Positions 9,309 through 18,683 of a stretch of DNA of 64,000 nucleotides are shown piece after piece. A program made the position numbers and the translations under genes. The notes beneath the pieces were generated by a model. It worked only from the letters and a program-made list of their open reading frames with translations. It ran no database searches and was not told the origin of the DNA. Within the stretch, counting starts at the first letter, position 1. The number at the start of each line of letters is the position of its first letter. This DNA is from Stenotrophomonas sp. SAU14A_NAIMI4_8 (GTDB taxonomy: Bacteria > Pseudomonadota > Gammaproteobacteria > Xanthomonadales > Xanthomonadaceae): assembly GCF_003086695.1 (NCBI RefSeq), contig NZ_CP025999.1, positions 3,920,344-3,984,343 of the forward strand, read 5' to 3'.

Positions 9309-10430
9309 ATGGATGAAACCCTCGCGTTGTTGACCCTGGTGCTGGCCGAAGGGCCGCTGGCGCCGCGCCGCGCGTTGCTGCGCAGCGCCGGAACCGCCCG
9401 TGCCGCGCTGGCGCTGGGCGTTGCCGGCTGGCGCGCCCATGGCTGCACGCCCGCCCAGTGCGCCGCGCTGCAGGGCCCGGATGCGCGTTCGCTGGCCACC
9501 GCCCAGCACTGGCTGCAGGCACCCGACCACCAACTGCTGGCCTGCACCGACCCGGCCCTGCCGCCGTTGCTGCAGGACCTGCCGAACCCGCCACTGGCGC
9601 TGTTCGTGGCCGGTGACCCCAGCCTGGCCTGGCGGCCCTCGGTGGCGGTGGTCGGCAGCCGCTCGCCCACGCCCGGCGGGCGCGCACTGGCGGCGCGGTT
9701 CGCCCGCTGTTTCGCCGAGGCCGGGCTGGCCGTCAGCAGCGGCCTGGCGGCGGGCATCGACGCAGCCGCCCACACCGCGGCGCTGGATGCCCGCGGCTGC
9801 ACCGTGGCGGTGATCGCCACCGGGCCGGACCTGGCCTATCCACCCGGCAACGCCCGGCTGCAGGCCCGCATTGCCGTCGAAGGCGTGGTCCTGAGCGAAT
9901 ACCCACCCGGCATGCCTGCCCGGCCCGGGCAGTTCCCGGCGCGCAACCGGCTGGTGGCCGGGCTGGCCCTGGCCACGGTGGTGGTCGAGGCGGCGCAGCG
10001 CTCGGGCGCGCTGATCACCGCGCGGCTGGCAGCCGAGGCCGGGCGCGAGGTCTGCGCGGTGCCCGGTTCGGTGCTGAACCCGCGCGCGGCCGGCTGCCAC
10101 CGGCTGATCCGCGACGGCGCCGCCCTGGTCGAGCGCCCCGAGGAGGTTCTGGAGCTGCTGGCCCCGGCCCTGCGCCAGCAACTGCCGGACTTGCAAAGCC
10201 GGCTGGCGGCCCCCACTGAACAGGCAGTCTCGACAGCCTTGCCGGCGCACTGGGCCGGTGACCGCAACTACCAGACCTTGTGGCGCGCGCTGGACCACGA
10301 CCCAATCAGTATGGATTCATTGATCACGCGCTGTGGATTGACGGCGCCGGAGGTGTCCTCCATGCTGCTGGCCATGGAACTGGCGGGAATCGTGGTGTGC
10401 GTACACGGCCGCTACTGTCGAACTCCCTAG
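9309..10430 (+). CDS. dprA: DNA-processing protein DprA
   Basis: Loads RecA onto incoming single-stranded DNA during natural transformation. The 373 residues comprise an N-terminal SAM-like region (1-80), the Rossmann DprA core with [45 protein letters not shown] and [11 protein letters not shown], and a C-terminal winged-helix domain after about residue 300. The ATG at 9309 is supported by the family-like [10 protein letters not shown]. It lies downstream of the LysM gene and 43 bp before smg. Confidence 0.95.
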   Translation: MDETLALLTLVLAEGPLAPRRALLRSAGTARAALALGVAGWRAHGCTPAQCAALQGPDARSLATAQHWLQAPDHQLLACTDPALPPLLQDLPNPPLALFVAGDPSLAWRPSVAVVGSRSPTPGGRALAARFARCFAEAGLAVSSGLAAGIDAAAHTAALDARGCTVAVIATGPDLAYPPGNARLQARIAVEGVVLSEYPPGMPARPGQFPARNRLVAGLALATVVVEAAQRSGALITARLAAEAGREVCAVPGSVLNPRAAGCHRLIRDGAALVERPEEVLELLAPALRQQLPDLQSRLAAPTEQAVSTALPAHWAGDRNYQTLWRALDHDPISMDSLITRCGLTAPEVSSMLLAMELAGIVVCVHGRYCRTP

Positions 10431-10473
10431 TTTCTTCACCTCCACAGCGTCGCCCGACGCAGGCCGAGGGGCA

Positions 10474-10947
10474 ATGAAAGAGAGCATCCTGGACGTACTG
10501 CTGTACCTGTTTGAACACTATTTCAGCGAAGATGCTGACCTGATCCGTGATCGCGACTCGCTGCAGAATGGCCTGATACAGGCCGGTTTCAGCCCTACCG
10601 AGATCAACAAGGCGTTCGACTGGCTCGACGCGTTGGCCGCCCAGCGGCCCAGCGTGGCGCAGGCCCGGGTCGATGGCCCCGTGCGCATCTACCACGGCCC
10701 CGAGCTGGACAAACTGGACGTGGAATGTCGCGGTTTCCTGCTTTATCTGGAACAACACGGCATCCTCGATGCCGACCAGCGCGAGCTGGTGCTGGACCGT
10801 GCCATGGCCCTGGACCAGGACGAACTGGACCTGGATGACCTGAAATGGGTGGTGCTGATGGTGCTGTTCAACCAGCCCGGCGCCGAGGCGGCCTACGCCT
10901 GGATGGAAACGCAGATGTTCGTGGACGAGCCAGAACCGCTGCACTGA
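10474..10947 (+). CDS. smg: Smg family protein (DUF494)
   Basis: Acidic 157-residue protein of the Smg/DUF494 family, found next to dprA in many gammaproteobacteria. The N-terminus [17 protein letters not shown] and the C-terminal [12 protein letters not shown] block are characteristic. The function of the family is not established. Position and spacing suggest co-transcription with dprA. Confidence 0.9.
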   Translation: MKESILDVLLYLFEHYFSEDADLIRDRDSLQNGLIQAGFSPTEINKAFDWLDALAAQRPSVAQARVDGPVRIYHGPELDKLDVECRGFLLYLEQHGILDADQRELVLDRAMALDQDELDLDDLKWVVLMVLFNQPGAEAAYAWMETQMFVDEPEPLH

Positions 10948-10987
10948 CCGTACACTTGGGGGCCGTGCGCATTCAGGAGCGTCCCCC

Positions 10988-11743
10988 GTGAGTGAGTGGT
11001 TCCATGCAGAAGGCAATCGCCAGCAAGGCCCGTTGCCTGCGGAACAGTTGATCGCGCTGTTCCGCAGCAACCAGATCAACCTGGACACCCTGGTGTGGCG
11101 CGACGGCTTGCCGCAATGGCAGCCGCTGCGCAGCGTGGTCGATGAGCTGGGCCTAATCGTGCCGGCGATGGATGCACCGGCATCGGTCGAACCGCCGCCG
11201 CCGCCGGCACCGCCAGCACCGCCCGAAGTCCCACTGCCGCCTACCCTGCCACCGGCCACGCCCTACGCGGCCGCTCCGGCCATGGCCGCACCGCCGCCGA
11301 AGAAGGGCCTTTCCGGCTGCGCCATCACCGCCATCATCGGCGGCGGCCTGCTGCTGATCCTGGTGCCGATCTGCGCCATCCTGGCCGCGATCGCACTGCC
11401 GGCCTACAACGACTACACGATCAAGGCCAAGGTGGCCGGTGCGATCACCGCACTGCAGCCGCTGAAGGACCAGGTACAGCACTTCGCCGACGACGAGGGC
11501 CGCTGCCCCGGCGCCAATGATGCCGGCTTCCCCGGCGCGGGCGATTTCGCCGCGCAGGGCCTGTCGGCCGTGCATATCGGCCGTTTCAACAATGGCCACT
11601 GCGGCATTGAAGCCACGCTGTCGGTGCCGGGCAAGACCATCGATGGCGATCTGCTGTGGCAGGAATACGACCGCGACAGCGGCCGTTGGGAATGCAGCGG
11701 CGAAAGCGACGACAAGTACCTGCCCGTCGCCTGCCGCGGCTGA
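10988..11743 (+). CDS. GYF_2-domain protein fused to a pilin-like membrane helix
   Basis: Protein of 251 residues with a GTG start. Residues 1-55 are a GYF_2 (DUF4339) domain (MSEWFHAEGNRQQGPL...LDTLVWRDGLPQW). Residues about 60-110 form a Pro-rich linker. Next comes KKG followed by a hydrophobic helix ending ILAAIALPAYNDYTIKAKV, which matches the conserved type IV pilin helix end. The C-terminal 95 residues contain Cys pairs as in pilin globular domains. The Glu5 and TLIE context of true prepilins is missing, so it may not be cleaved by PilD. Function unknown. It is followed closely by a second GYF_2 gene. Confidence 0.8.
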   Translation: MSEWFHAEGNRQQGPLPAEQLIALFRSNQINLDTLVWRDGLPQWQPLRSVVDELGLIVPAMDAPASVEPPPPPAPPAPPEVPLPPTLPPATPYAAAPAMAAPPPKKGLSGCAITAIIGGGLLLILVPICAILAAIALPAYNDYTIKAKVAGAITALQPLKDQVQHFADDEGRCPGANDAGFPGAGDFAAQGLSAVHIGRFNNGHCGIEATLSVPGKTIDGDLLWQEYDRDSGRWECSGESDDKYLPVACRG

Positions 11744-11790
11744 ACGGCACAGGCCTCCACAACCAAGGACGACCCAACAGGGGACATGCA

Positions 11791-12720
11791 ATGACCGAGT
11801 GGTACTACGCAGAAGGACAGCAGCGGCAGGGGCCGCTGCCGGTAGCCGAGATCCGCCAGCGCTTCCAGCGCGGCCAGCTGACCCTGGACACCCTGGTCTG
11901 GCGCGAGGGCATGGGCCAATGGGCCGCCCTGCGCCAGGTGGTGGACGAGCTGGGCCTGCAGACCCTGGCAGACGCCAGTACGGCCACCGCCAGTGGCGGT
12001 TTCGACCTGCGTAGCGACTACGCGGCCATCGACAACGGCACCGCGCCGCTGCCCGGCACCGGCGTACTCAGCAATTCGCCCTACGCCGCCCCCGGCGCAG
12101 GCGGTGGCGACTACAGCCAGCCGGTACAAGGCGGCGAAATCGTCTATGCCGGCTTCTGGAAGCGCTTTGCTGCCTACCTGATCGACTACTTCGTGCTGCT
12201 GATCCCCAGCTGGATCGTCGGCGCCATCCTGGGCGTGGGCATCGGCGCCGGCATGGGCGCGGCCGGCAGCGGCGGCACGGCGGCCGAAGTGACCGCGCAG
12301 CTTGTCAGCGGCCTGGCCGGCCTGGTCATTTCCCTGGCCTACTATGGCTGGTTCCACGCTTCGCGCGGCGGCGCCACCCTGGGCAAGATGGCCATCGGCA
12401 TCAAGGTGGTACGCGGCAACGGCGAACGCCTGACTCTGGGCCGCAGTATCGGCCGCTACTTCGCCACCATCCTCAGCAGCCTGACCCTGATGATCGGCTA
12501 CCTGATGGCCGCCTTCACCGACCGCAAGCAGGCCCTGCACGACCTGATCTGCGACACCGTGGTGGTGGACCGCTGGGCCTTCAGCGACCAGCCGCACCTG
12601 CAGCGCCACGAGCTGGGCACGGTGACCGTGGTGGTGCTGGTGATCGGCGGCCTGCTGATGCTGGCCGGCTTTGCGGTGATGATCTTCGCCATCGGCATGA
12701 TCGCCAAGATGGCCGGCTGA
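11791..12720 (+). CDS. GYF_2-domain / RDD-family membrane protein
   Basis: Protein of 309 residues starting MTEWYYAEGQQRQGPL. Residues 1-55 form a GYF_2 domain very similar to that of the preceding gene. A low-complexity linker follows, then an RDD domain from about residue 120 (AGFWKRFAAYLIDYFVLLI) with four hydrophobic segments, GATLGKMAIGIKVV, and an extra C-terminal TM helix. RDD proteins are inner-membrane proteins, some proposed as transporters. The shared GYF_2 domain suggests the two adjacent proteins recognise a common proline-rich partner. Confidence 0.85.
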   Translation: MTEWYYAEGQQRQGPLPVAEIRQRFQRGQLTLDTLVWREGMGQWAALRQVVDELGLQTLADASTATASGGFDLRSDYAAIDNGTAPLPGTGVLSNSPYAAPGAGGGDYSQPVQGGEIVYAGFWKRFAAYLIDYFVLLIPSWIVGAILGVGIGAGMGAAGSGGTAAEVTAQLVSGLAGLVISLAYYGWFHASRGGATLGKMAIGIKVVRGNGERLTLGRSIGRYFATILSSLTLMIGYLMAAFTDRKQALHDLICDTVVVDRWAFSDQPHLQRHELGTVTVVVLVIGGLLMLAGFAVMIFAIGMIAKMAG

Positions 12721-12811
12721 CCGGCCCTGCCCGGGCGGCCTGCAGGCGACGGTCATCACGCCGTGCTGCTTGACACCGGCCGCCCGGACATGATTCCTCT
12801 AATAAGGAAAC

Positions 12812-12845
12812 CTGAACGCCCGGCACACTACCGGGCGTTCAGTTT
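12812..12845 (+). terminator. Intrinsic terminator-like hairpin before topA
   Basis: A perfect 12-bp stem (CTGAACGCCCGG / CCGGGCGTTCAG, 7-nt loop) is followed by a short TTTAT. It separates the RDD gene from topA and could also act partly on the other strand. Confidence 0.65.
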
Positions 12846-12935
12846 ATGGAATTTCCCGTGGCCGCTTCACTAATGCGGCCGTTTGCTCCACCCTAGCGGC
12901 CCCTTCCCCCGGTCCGCCCACAGACCTATCCCGAC

Positions 12936-15398
12936 ATGCCCAAGCACCTGCTCATCGTCGAATCGCCGGCCAAGGCCAAGACGATCAACAAATACCTCGG
13001 CAAGGATTACACCGTCCTGGCCTCGTATGGGCATGTGCGCGACCTGATTCCGAAGGAAGGCGCGGTCGACCCGGACAACGGGTTCGCCATGCACTACGAC
13101 GTGATCGACAAGAACGAAAAGCACGTCGATGCCATCGCCAAGGCTGCCAAGGGCGCCGATGACATCCTGCTGGCGACCGACCCGGATCGCGAAGGTGAGG
13201 CGATCAGCTGGCATATTGCCGAGATCCTGAAGGAACGCGGGCTGGTCAAGGACAAGCCGATGCAGCGGGTGGTGTTCACCGAGATCACCCCGCGCGCCAT
13301 CAAGGAAGCGATCAACCAGCCGCGCGCCATCGCCAGTGATCTGGTGGATGCGCAGCAGGCGCGCCGCGCGCTGGATTACCTGGTCGGTTTCAACCTGTCG
13401 CCGGTGCTGTGGCGCAAGGTGCAGCGCGGCCTGTCCGCCGGCCGCGTGCAGAGCCCGGCGCTGCGCATGATCGTCGAGCGCGAGGAAGAGATCGAAGCGT
13501 TCATCGCCCGCGAATACTGGTCCATCGGCGCCGAGTGCGCGCACCCGTCGCAGCACTTCAACGCCAAGCTGATCAAGCTGGACGGGCAGAAGTTTGAACA
13601 GTTCACCGTGACCGACGGCGACACCGCCGAGGCCGCGCGCCTGCGCATCCAGCAGGCCGCCCAGGGTGCGCTGCACGTGACCGACGTGGCCAGCAAGGAG
13701 CGCAAGCGCCGCCCGGCCCCGCCGTTCACCACCTCCACCCTGCAGCAGGAAGCCTCGCGCAAGCTCGGCTTCACCACCCGCAAGACCATGCAGGTGGCGC
13801 AGAAGCTGTATGAAGGCGTGGCCATCGGCGACGAAGGCACCGTCGGCCTGATTTCCTACATGCGTACCGACTCGGTGAACCTGTCGCAGGATGCGCTGGC
13901 CGAGATCCGCGACGTGATCGCCCGTGATTACGGCATCGCGTCGCTGCCCGACCAGCCCAACACCTACCAGACCAAGTCGAAGAACGCCCAGGAAGCGCAC
14001 GAAGCGGTGCGCCCGACCTCGGCCCTGCGCACGCCGGCCCAGGTGTCGCGCTTCCTGACCGACGACGAGCGCAAGCTGTACGAGCTGATCTGGAAGCGTG
14101 CGGTGGCCTGCCAGATGATTCCGGCCACGCTCAACACCGTCAGCGTGGACCTGTCCGCCGGCAGCGAGCATGTGTTCCGCGCCAGCGGCACCACCGTGGT
14201 GGTGCCCGGCTTCCTGGCCGTTTACGAGGAAGGCAAGGACAACAAGAGCGCCGAGGACGAGGACGAAGGCCGCAAGCTGCCGGCGATGAAGCCCGGCGAC
14301 CGCATCCCGCTGGAACGCATCCTGGCCGAACAGCATTTCACCCAGCCGCCGCCGCGCTACACCGAAGCGGCGCTGGTGAAGGCGCTGGAAGAGTACGGCA
14401 TCGGCCGTCCCTCGACCTACGCCTCGATCATCCAGACCCTGCTGTTCCGCAAGTACGTGGAAATGGAAGGCCGCAGCTTCCGCCCGTCGGACGTTGGTCG
14501 TGCCGTGTCCAAGTTCCTGTCCAGCCACTTCACCCAGTACGTGGACTACGACTTCACCGCCAAGCTTGAGGACGAGCTCGACGCCGTCTCGCGCGGCGAG
14601 GAAGAGTGGATTCCGCTGATGGCCCGCTTCTGGGAGCCGTTCAAGGAACTGGTGGAAGACAAGAAGGAATCGGTCGACCGCGCCGAGGCCAGTGGCGCGC
14701 GCGAGCTCGGCACCGACCCCAAGACCGGCAAGCCGGTGAGCGTGCGCCTGGGCCGTTTCGGGCCGTATGCAGCCATCGGCAGCACCGCCGAGGACGCCGA
14801 GGAGAAGCCCAAGTTCGCCTCGCTGCGCCCCGGCCAGTCGATGCACACCATTTCCCTGGAAGACGCGCTGGAGCTGTTCCTGATGCCGCGCGCGCTGGGT
14901 GAGGACAAGGGCGAACCGGTCAGCGTCGGCATCGGCCGCTTCGGGCCGTTCGCCAAGCGTGGCAGCACCTATGCCTCGCTGAAGAAGGAAGATGACCCGT
15001 ACACCATCGACCTGGCCCGCGCCGTGTTCCTGGTGGAAGAAAAGGAAGAAATCGCACGCAACCGGATCATCAAGGAGTTCGAGGGCAGCGACATCCAGGT
15101 GCTGAACGGCCGCTTCGGCCCGTACATCAGCGACGGCAAGATGAACGGCAAGATCCCCAAGGATCGCGAGCCGGCATCGCTGACCCTGGCCGAAGTGCAG
15201 CAGCTGATGGAAGAAACCGGCAAGCCGGTGCGCAAGGGCTTCGGCGCCAAGAAGGCCGCGGCGAAGAAAGCCCCGGCCAAGAAGGCGGCGGTGAAGAAGG
15301 AAGCCGCACCGAAGAAGGCCGCTGCCAAGAAGGCCCCGGCGAAGAAGGCCCCGGCCAAGAAAGCGGCCAAGAAGGCCACCAAGAAAGCAGTGAAGTAG
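12936..15398 (+). CDS. topA: DNA topoisomerase I
   Basis: Type IA topoisomerase that relaxes negative supercoils; 820 residues. The Toprim domain is at the N-terminus (IVESPAKAKTINKYLGKDY, DPDREGEAISWHI). The active-site Tyr lies in GLISYMRTDSVNLS near residue 310. The C-terminus has repeated Toprim_Crpt-type modules (RLGRFGPYAAIG, GIGRFGPFAKRG, NGRFGPYISDGK) in place of tetracysteine zinc ribbons, then a Lys/Ala/Pro tail of about 55 residues built of AAKKAPAKKA-like repeats. The stop TAG is part of the GTAG of a downstream REP. Confidence 0.97.
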   Translation: MPKHLLIVESPAKAKTINKYLGKDYTVLASYGHVRDLIPKEGAVDPDNGFAMHYDVIDKNEKHVDAIAKAAKGADDILLATDPDREGEAISWHIAEILKERGLVKDKPMQRVVFTEITPRAIKEAINQPRAIASDLVDAQQARRALDYLVGFNLSPVLWRKVQRGLSAGRVQSPALRMIVEREEEIEAFIAREYWSIGAECAHPSQHFNAKLIKLDGQKFEQFTVTDGDTAEAARLRIQQAAQGALHVTDVASKERKRRPAPPFTTSTLQQEASRKLGFTTRKTMQVAQKLYEGVAIGDEGTVGLISYMRTDSVNLSQDALAEIRDVIARDYGIASLPDQPNTYQTKSKNAQEAHEAVRPTSALRTPAQVSRFLTDDERKLYELIWKRAVACQMIPATLNTVSVDLSAGSEHVFRASGTTVVVPGFLAVYEEGKDNKSAEDEDEGRKLPAMKPGDRIPLERILAEQHFTQPPPRYTEAALVKALEEYGIGRPSTYASIIQTLLFRKYVEMEGRSFRPSDVGRAVSKFLSSHFTQYVDYDFTAKLEDELDAVSRGEEEWIPLMARFWEPFKELVEDKKESVDRAEASGARELGTDPKTGKPVSVRLGRFGPYAAIGSTAEDAEEKPKFASLRPGQSMHTISLEDALELFLMPRALGEDKGEPVSVGIGRFGPFAKRGSTYASLKKEDDPYTIDLARAVFLVEEKEEIARNRIIKEFEGSDIQVLNGRFGPYISDGKMNGKIPKDREPASLTLAEVQQLMEETGKPVRKGFGAKKAAAKKAPAKKAAVKKEAAPKKAAAKKAPAKKAPAKKAAKKATKKAVK

Positions 15399-15454
15399 AT
15401 CCACGCCATGCGTGGATGATGTGCCTGGATGTGCGGACCAACGGTCCGCACCTA
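15395..15454. repeat. Two SMAG-type REPs after topA
   Basis: GTAG + ATCCACGCCATGCGTGGAT begins at 15395 and overlaps the topA stop. A second, inverted unit (TGCGGACC / GGTCCGCA ... CTAC) covers about 15431-15454. They carry the GTAG tetranucleotide and central palindrome of S. maltophilia GTAG REPs. Confidence 0.85.
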
Positions 15455-15529
15455 CTTGGGGTGGCAGGTTCCACCCCATCTGCACGCAGCGGGGGGATAA
15501 TGAACCCCCACGCCGGCCCGGTTGCCGCC

Positions 15530-16090
15530 ATGAAAGAACTCACTCTGGACTCCGCCGTCGCCACCCTGCGTGCCGGCGGCGTGATTGCCTACCCCACCGA
15601 AGCGGTCTGGGGTCTGGGCTGCGACCCCGCGCACGAGGCGGCGGTGCATATGGTGCTGCGCCTGAAGCAGCGCCCGATCGAGAAAGGCATGATCCTGGTC
15701 GCCGCCGACCTGGCCCAGCTGCAGGGCTGGGTGCGGCTGGACGCCCTACCCGACGCACGGCAGCGCGCAGTGCTGGCCAGCTGGCCCGGCGCCAATACGT
15801 GGATCCTGCCGGCGGGGGCGCGTGCCCAGCCGTGGATCACCGGTGAACACAGTGGCATTGCCGTGCGCATCAGCGCGCACCCGCTGGTGGCCGCGCTGTG
15901 CCAGGCCTGGGGTGGCCCGCTGGTGTCCACCAGCGCCAACCTGGCCGGCGAACCGCCCGCGCGTACCCGCCAGGAGCTGGACCCGCGCCTGCTGCGCCTG
16001 CTGGACGGCGTGCTGGACGGCGAGACCGGCGGGCTGGCCCAGCCCACCCCGATCCGGGACGCACTCAGTGGCAACGTGCTGCGGTCCTGA
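15530..16090 (+). CDS. tsaC: Threonylcarbamoyl-AMP synthase (YrdC/Sua5 family)
   Basis: Makes threonylcarbamoyl-AMP for the t6A37 modification of ANN-decoding tRNAs. The 186 residues match short TsaC proteins without the Sua5 C-terminal domain. Visible are GGVIAYPTEAVWGLGCDP, RPIEKGMILVA, PGANTWILPA and LVSTSANLAGEPPART. The ATG at 15530 aligns with family starts; an in-frame ATG at 15500 is possible. It lies downstream of topA, a neighbourhood shared with related genomes. Confidence 0.94.
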   Translation: MKELTLDSAVATLRAGGVIAYPTEAVWGLGCDPAHEAAVHMVLRLKQRPIEKGMILVAADLAQLQGWVRLDALPDARQRAVLASWPGANTWILPAGARAQPWITGEHSGIAVRISAHPLVAALCQAWGGPLVSTSANLAGEPPARTRQELDPRLLRLLDGVLDGETGGLAQPTPIRDALSGNVLRS

Positions 16091-16133
16091 GCCGATGATT
16101 GCAGCGGCGCCCGGCTTGGCGCACGCTGCGCAC

Positions 16134-16829
16134 ATGCACCTGCTGCGATCCATCCTTTGCCTGGCCCTGCTGCTGCCGCTGAGCGCGCCGGCAGCCGATG
16201 ACGTGCGCATCTATCGCTGCGTGGGCAGCAACGGTGCTGTCGCCCTGCAGGACAAGCCGTGCAGCAGCGGCCGCCAGGAAGTGCGCGACATGCAGCGCCC
16301 CAAGGACCCGCCCGCGCGCGTTGTCAGCACCGACGCCGCGCCGCTGGAGCGCGCCGATCCCCCCGCGCTGCGTGAGCGCGAAGTGCGCCATGTGTACGTG
16401 CAGCCGCCGCAGCCGATGTACGAATGCGTGGCCGAGGATGGCAGCCGCTATACCAGCGACAGCAACGAGGGCAACCCGCGCTGGGTGACGGTGTGGGGCA
16501 ACGTCTGGTATCCGCGCGGCCGGCCCGGCCCCGGCTACAGCCCGCACCCCGGCCCGCGCCCGGCCGCGGGCAACAGCATCGGTCCACCGATTGGCGGCAC
16601 TGTGCCCGACCGGCGCCCGCCACCGGTCGGCTTCAGCCTGCCGGCCGGCAACGTGCTGGTGCGCGATACCTGCACGCCGTTGCCAGCGCAGGAAGTCTGT
16701 TCACGCCTGCGCGATCGGCGCTGGGAGCTGGACCGCCGCTACAACAGCGCGCTGCAGAGCGAACGCACGGCGATCACCACCGAACAGCGCGGCATTGACG
16801 CGCGGCTGGGCCGCGACTGCGGCGGCTGA
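16134..16829 (+). CDS. Secreted DUF4124-like protein
   Basis: Exported protein of 231 residues: signal peptide MHLLRSILCLALLLPLSAPAA, then a DUF4124-like segment (RIYRCVGSNGAVALQDKPCSSGRQEVRDM), a second Cys-containing block (MYECVAEDGSRYTSDSNEG), a Pro/Gly-rich middle, and a C-terminal Cys/Arg-rich region. DUF4124 proteins are periplasmic and of unknown function. It resembles the next gene in domain order, indicating an old tandem duplication. The open frame upstream of 16134 belongs to another frame of tsaC. Confidence 0.8.
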   Translation: MHLLRSILCLALLLPLSAPAADDVRIYRCVGSNGAVALQDKPCSSGRQEVRDMQRPKDPPARVVSTDAAPLERADPPALREREVRHVYVQPPQPMYECVAEDGSRYTSDSNEGNPRWVTVWGNVWYPRGRPGPGYSPHPGPRPAAGNSIGPPIGGTVPDRRPPPVGFSLPAGNVLVRDTCTPLPAQEVCSRLRDRRWELDRRYNSALQSERTAITTEQRGIDARLGRDCGG

Positions 16830-16852
16830 AACGCCCCGCGCCGGTGCCCTAC

Positions 16853-16962
16853 GGCCAACCAAGGTTGGCCCCTACCACGGCCTCGCCCCGTTGCCCTGCG
16901 GCCAACCAGGGTTGGCCACTGCCGTGGCCCCTGCTCTGGTAGCTGCCCACCTTGGTGGGCAG
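16853..16962. repeat. Three REP-like palindromes
   Basis: GGCCAACCAAGGTTGGCC (16853-16870) and GGCCAACCAGGGTTGGCC (16900-16917) are followed by GTAG + CTGCCCACCTTGGTGGGCAG (16939-16962). The last has the SMAG GTAG and the first is followed by CCTAC. They occupy most of the 151-bp space between the two DUF4124 genes. Confidence 0.8.
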
Positions 16963-16980
16963 TCGCTGTACGCTGCTCGC

Positions 16981-17718
16981 ATGAAGAAACTGTTCTGGCT
17001 GGCCCTGTGCCTGCTGCCCACCGCAGCCGCGGCCGAGGCACAGGTGATTTATCGCTGCACCGGCAGCAGCGACGTTCCGACCGTGCAGCGCGTGCCCTGC
17101 GCGGAGGGTCTGCGGCAGGAAATCGTGCGTCTTCCCGGCGCCACGCCGGCGGCGCCCACACCGCCAGCCGAGCCACCACCTTCGGCGGTGCTGCCCAGCG
17201 CACCGCCCGCGGGCGAACCTGTCCCAACGGCCACACCCACGGCGGAACCGGCACAGGCACAGGCCGGCGAAGAACGCATCATCAGCGAAGCGCGCATGGT
17301 CGAGCGCCCCGATGACAACCTGATCCTGGACAGCGCGCAGCTGCGCCAGGCAAACGCGCAGGCGCAAGCCGACGGCAATGCGCCGCCCAAGCCGCCGCTG
17401 CCGCCCATCTTCCAGTGCACCGATGCCCAGGGCGGCGGTTACCTGCACGAATACGAGGCCGCACCGGGCCGTTGCGAACTGCTGCAGGTGCAGGGGCTGG
17501 GCGGGGTCACCCCGGCCAATGCGGCCAGCTGTGAAGTGGTGACCGACCGCTGCAGCGAAGTCAGTGAAGCGCAGCGCTGCGGCAGTTGGCAGCAGCGTTT
17601 CCGCAACGCACGCGGTCGCGAGCGCTTCGCCACGCCGGACAACCGCGATGCCGCACGGGGCGAACGCGAGCGGCTGCAGGCCGTGCTGGCCGCGAGTGAT
17701 TGCGCCGTACCTGACTGA
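16981..17718 (+). CDS. Secreted DUF4124-like protein (paralogue)
   Basis: Exported protein of 245 residues with signal MKKLFWLALCLLPTAAAAEA and a DUF4124-like segment (VIYRCTGSSDVPTVQRVPCAEGLRQEIVRL), followed by a long Pro/Ala linker (residues 60-120) and a Cys-containing C-terminal domain (FQCTDAQGGGYLHEYEAAPGRC...). Same architecture as the upstream gene. The start at 16981 is set by the signal peptide. Function unknown. Confidence 0.8.
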   Translation: MKKLFWLALCLLPTAAAAEAQVIYRCTGSSDVPTVQRVPCAEGLRQEIVRLPGATPAAPTPPAEPPPSAVLPSAPPAGEPVPTATPTAEPAQAQAGEERIISEARMVERPDDNLILDSAQLRQANAQAQADGNAPPKPPLPPIFQCTDAQGGGYLHEYEAAPGRCELLQVQGLGGVTPANAASCEVVTDRCSEVSEAQRCGSWQQRFRNARGRERFATPDNRDAARGERERLQAVLAASDCAVPD

Positions 17719-17724
17719 ACATCC

Positions 17725-17787
17725 GCCGGGCATGGCCCGGCGCTACCGGGGGTCAGAGCCCTTTCCGTTGGAAAGGGATCCGACCCC
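17725..17787. repeat. SMAG REP plus a GGGGTC-type palindrome
   Basis: An inverted SMAG (GCCGGGCATGGCCCGGC, CTAC; 17725-17746) is followed by a palindrome that begins GGGGTCAGAGCCC and ends GGGATCCGACCCC (17749-17787). The second family recurs at 18928, 26837 and 57428, and inside the RND gene at 35065-35175. Confidence 0.8.
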
Positions 17788-17797
17788 GGCGAATCCA

Positions 17798-18574
17798 TCA
17801 GAACCCGTAGCGCAGGAAGCCGCCATCCACGGCGATGCATTCGCCGGTGACATAGCTCGATGCCGGCAGGCACAGGAAGCCCACTGCGGCGGCCACTTCT
17901 TCCGGTTCGCCAATGCGGCCCATGGGCGTGCGCGCGATCACTTCTTCGTAGTAATCGGGGTCGGACAGCGGCCCGGACGTGCGGCGCGTGCGGATGTACC
18001 ACGGCGCCACCGCGTTCACCCGGATACCGTCTTCGGCCCACTCCACCGCCAGGTTGCGGGTCATCTGGTGCATGGCCGCCTTGGTCATGCCATACACAAC
18101 ACCGCTGCGCACGTGGGTCAGGCCGGAAACACTGCCGACGTTGACGATGGACGATGCCGCATGCCGCGCCAGCAGCGGGTGCGCATAGCGCGAGAGCTCG
18201 AAGGCGGAAAACAGGTTGGTTTCGAAGATGCCGCGCCACTCGTCTTCGGAATACTCGGTGGCCGCCTTGGTGATGTTGCCGCCGGCGTTGTTCACCAGGA
18301 TGTGCAGGCCGTCGCTGTGGTCTTCCACCCAGTCCAGGATCTGCCGGCGGTCTTCGTCGTCGGACACATCGGCCGCCAGCGCATGCACCTGCATCTGCGG
18401 GTGCACATCCAGCAGTTCGTCGCGGGCGGTTTCCAGCATGTCGATGTCGCGGCCCACGATCATCAGGTCGGCGCCGAAACCGGCCAGTTCATGGGCGATG
18501 GCCAGGCCGATACCGGCGCTGGCGCCGGTGATGAGCGCGGTCTGCCCGTCCAGGCGCCATCGTTGCTGGGTCAT
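17798..18574 (-). CDS. SDR family oxidoreductase (tropinone-reductase-like)
   Basis: NAD(P)-dependent short-chain dehydrogenase of 258 residues. Cofactor motif TGASAGIG near residues 15-22, NNAGG near 93, catalytic Ser in NVGSVSG and Tyr-x-x-x-Lys in YGMTKAA, followed by [10 protein letters not shown]. The sequence resembles plant-type tropinone-reductase-like SDRs, which in bacteria have no fixed substrate. The start ATG 18574 gives [16 protein letters not shown]. It is divergent from a small lipoprotein gene. Confidence 0.88.
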   Translation of the reverse strand: MTQQRWRLDGQTALITGASAGIGLAIAHELAGFGADLMIVGRDIDMLETARDELLDVHPQMQVHALAADVSDDEDRRQILDWVEDHSDGLHILVNNAGGNITKAATEYSEDEWRGIFETNLFSAFELSRYAHPLLARHAASSIVNVGSVSGLTHVRSGVVYGMTKAAMHQMTRNLAVEWAEDGIRVNAVAPWYIRTRRTSGPLSDPDYYEEVIARTPMGRIGEPEEVAAAVGFLCLPASSYVTGECIAVDGGFLRYGF

Positions 18575-18683
18575 GTGTCCTCCGGGCCGCAGCCGCTGTA
18601 TTTCGATGCGCAAAGGATACGCGTCACAGCACGCGCCTGCCGACGGTGCGACACTGCGCCAACGCCTACCCTGGAGAGCCGCG

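Noticed and set aside
12870..15485. 871-codon open frame antisense to topA
   Set aside because: High-GC third-position shadow; low-complexity Gly/Arg/His translation, while the sense strand encodes unmistakable TopA.
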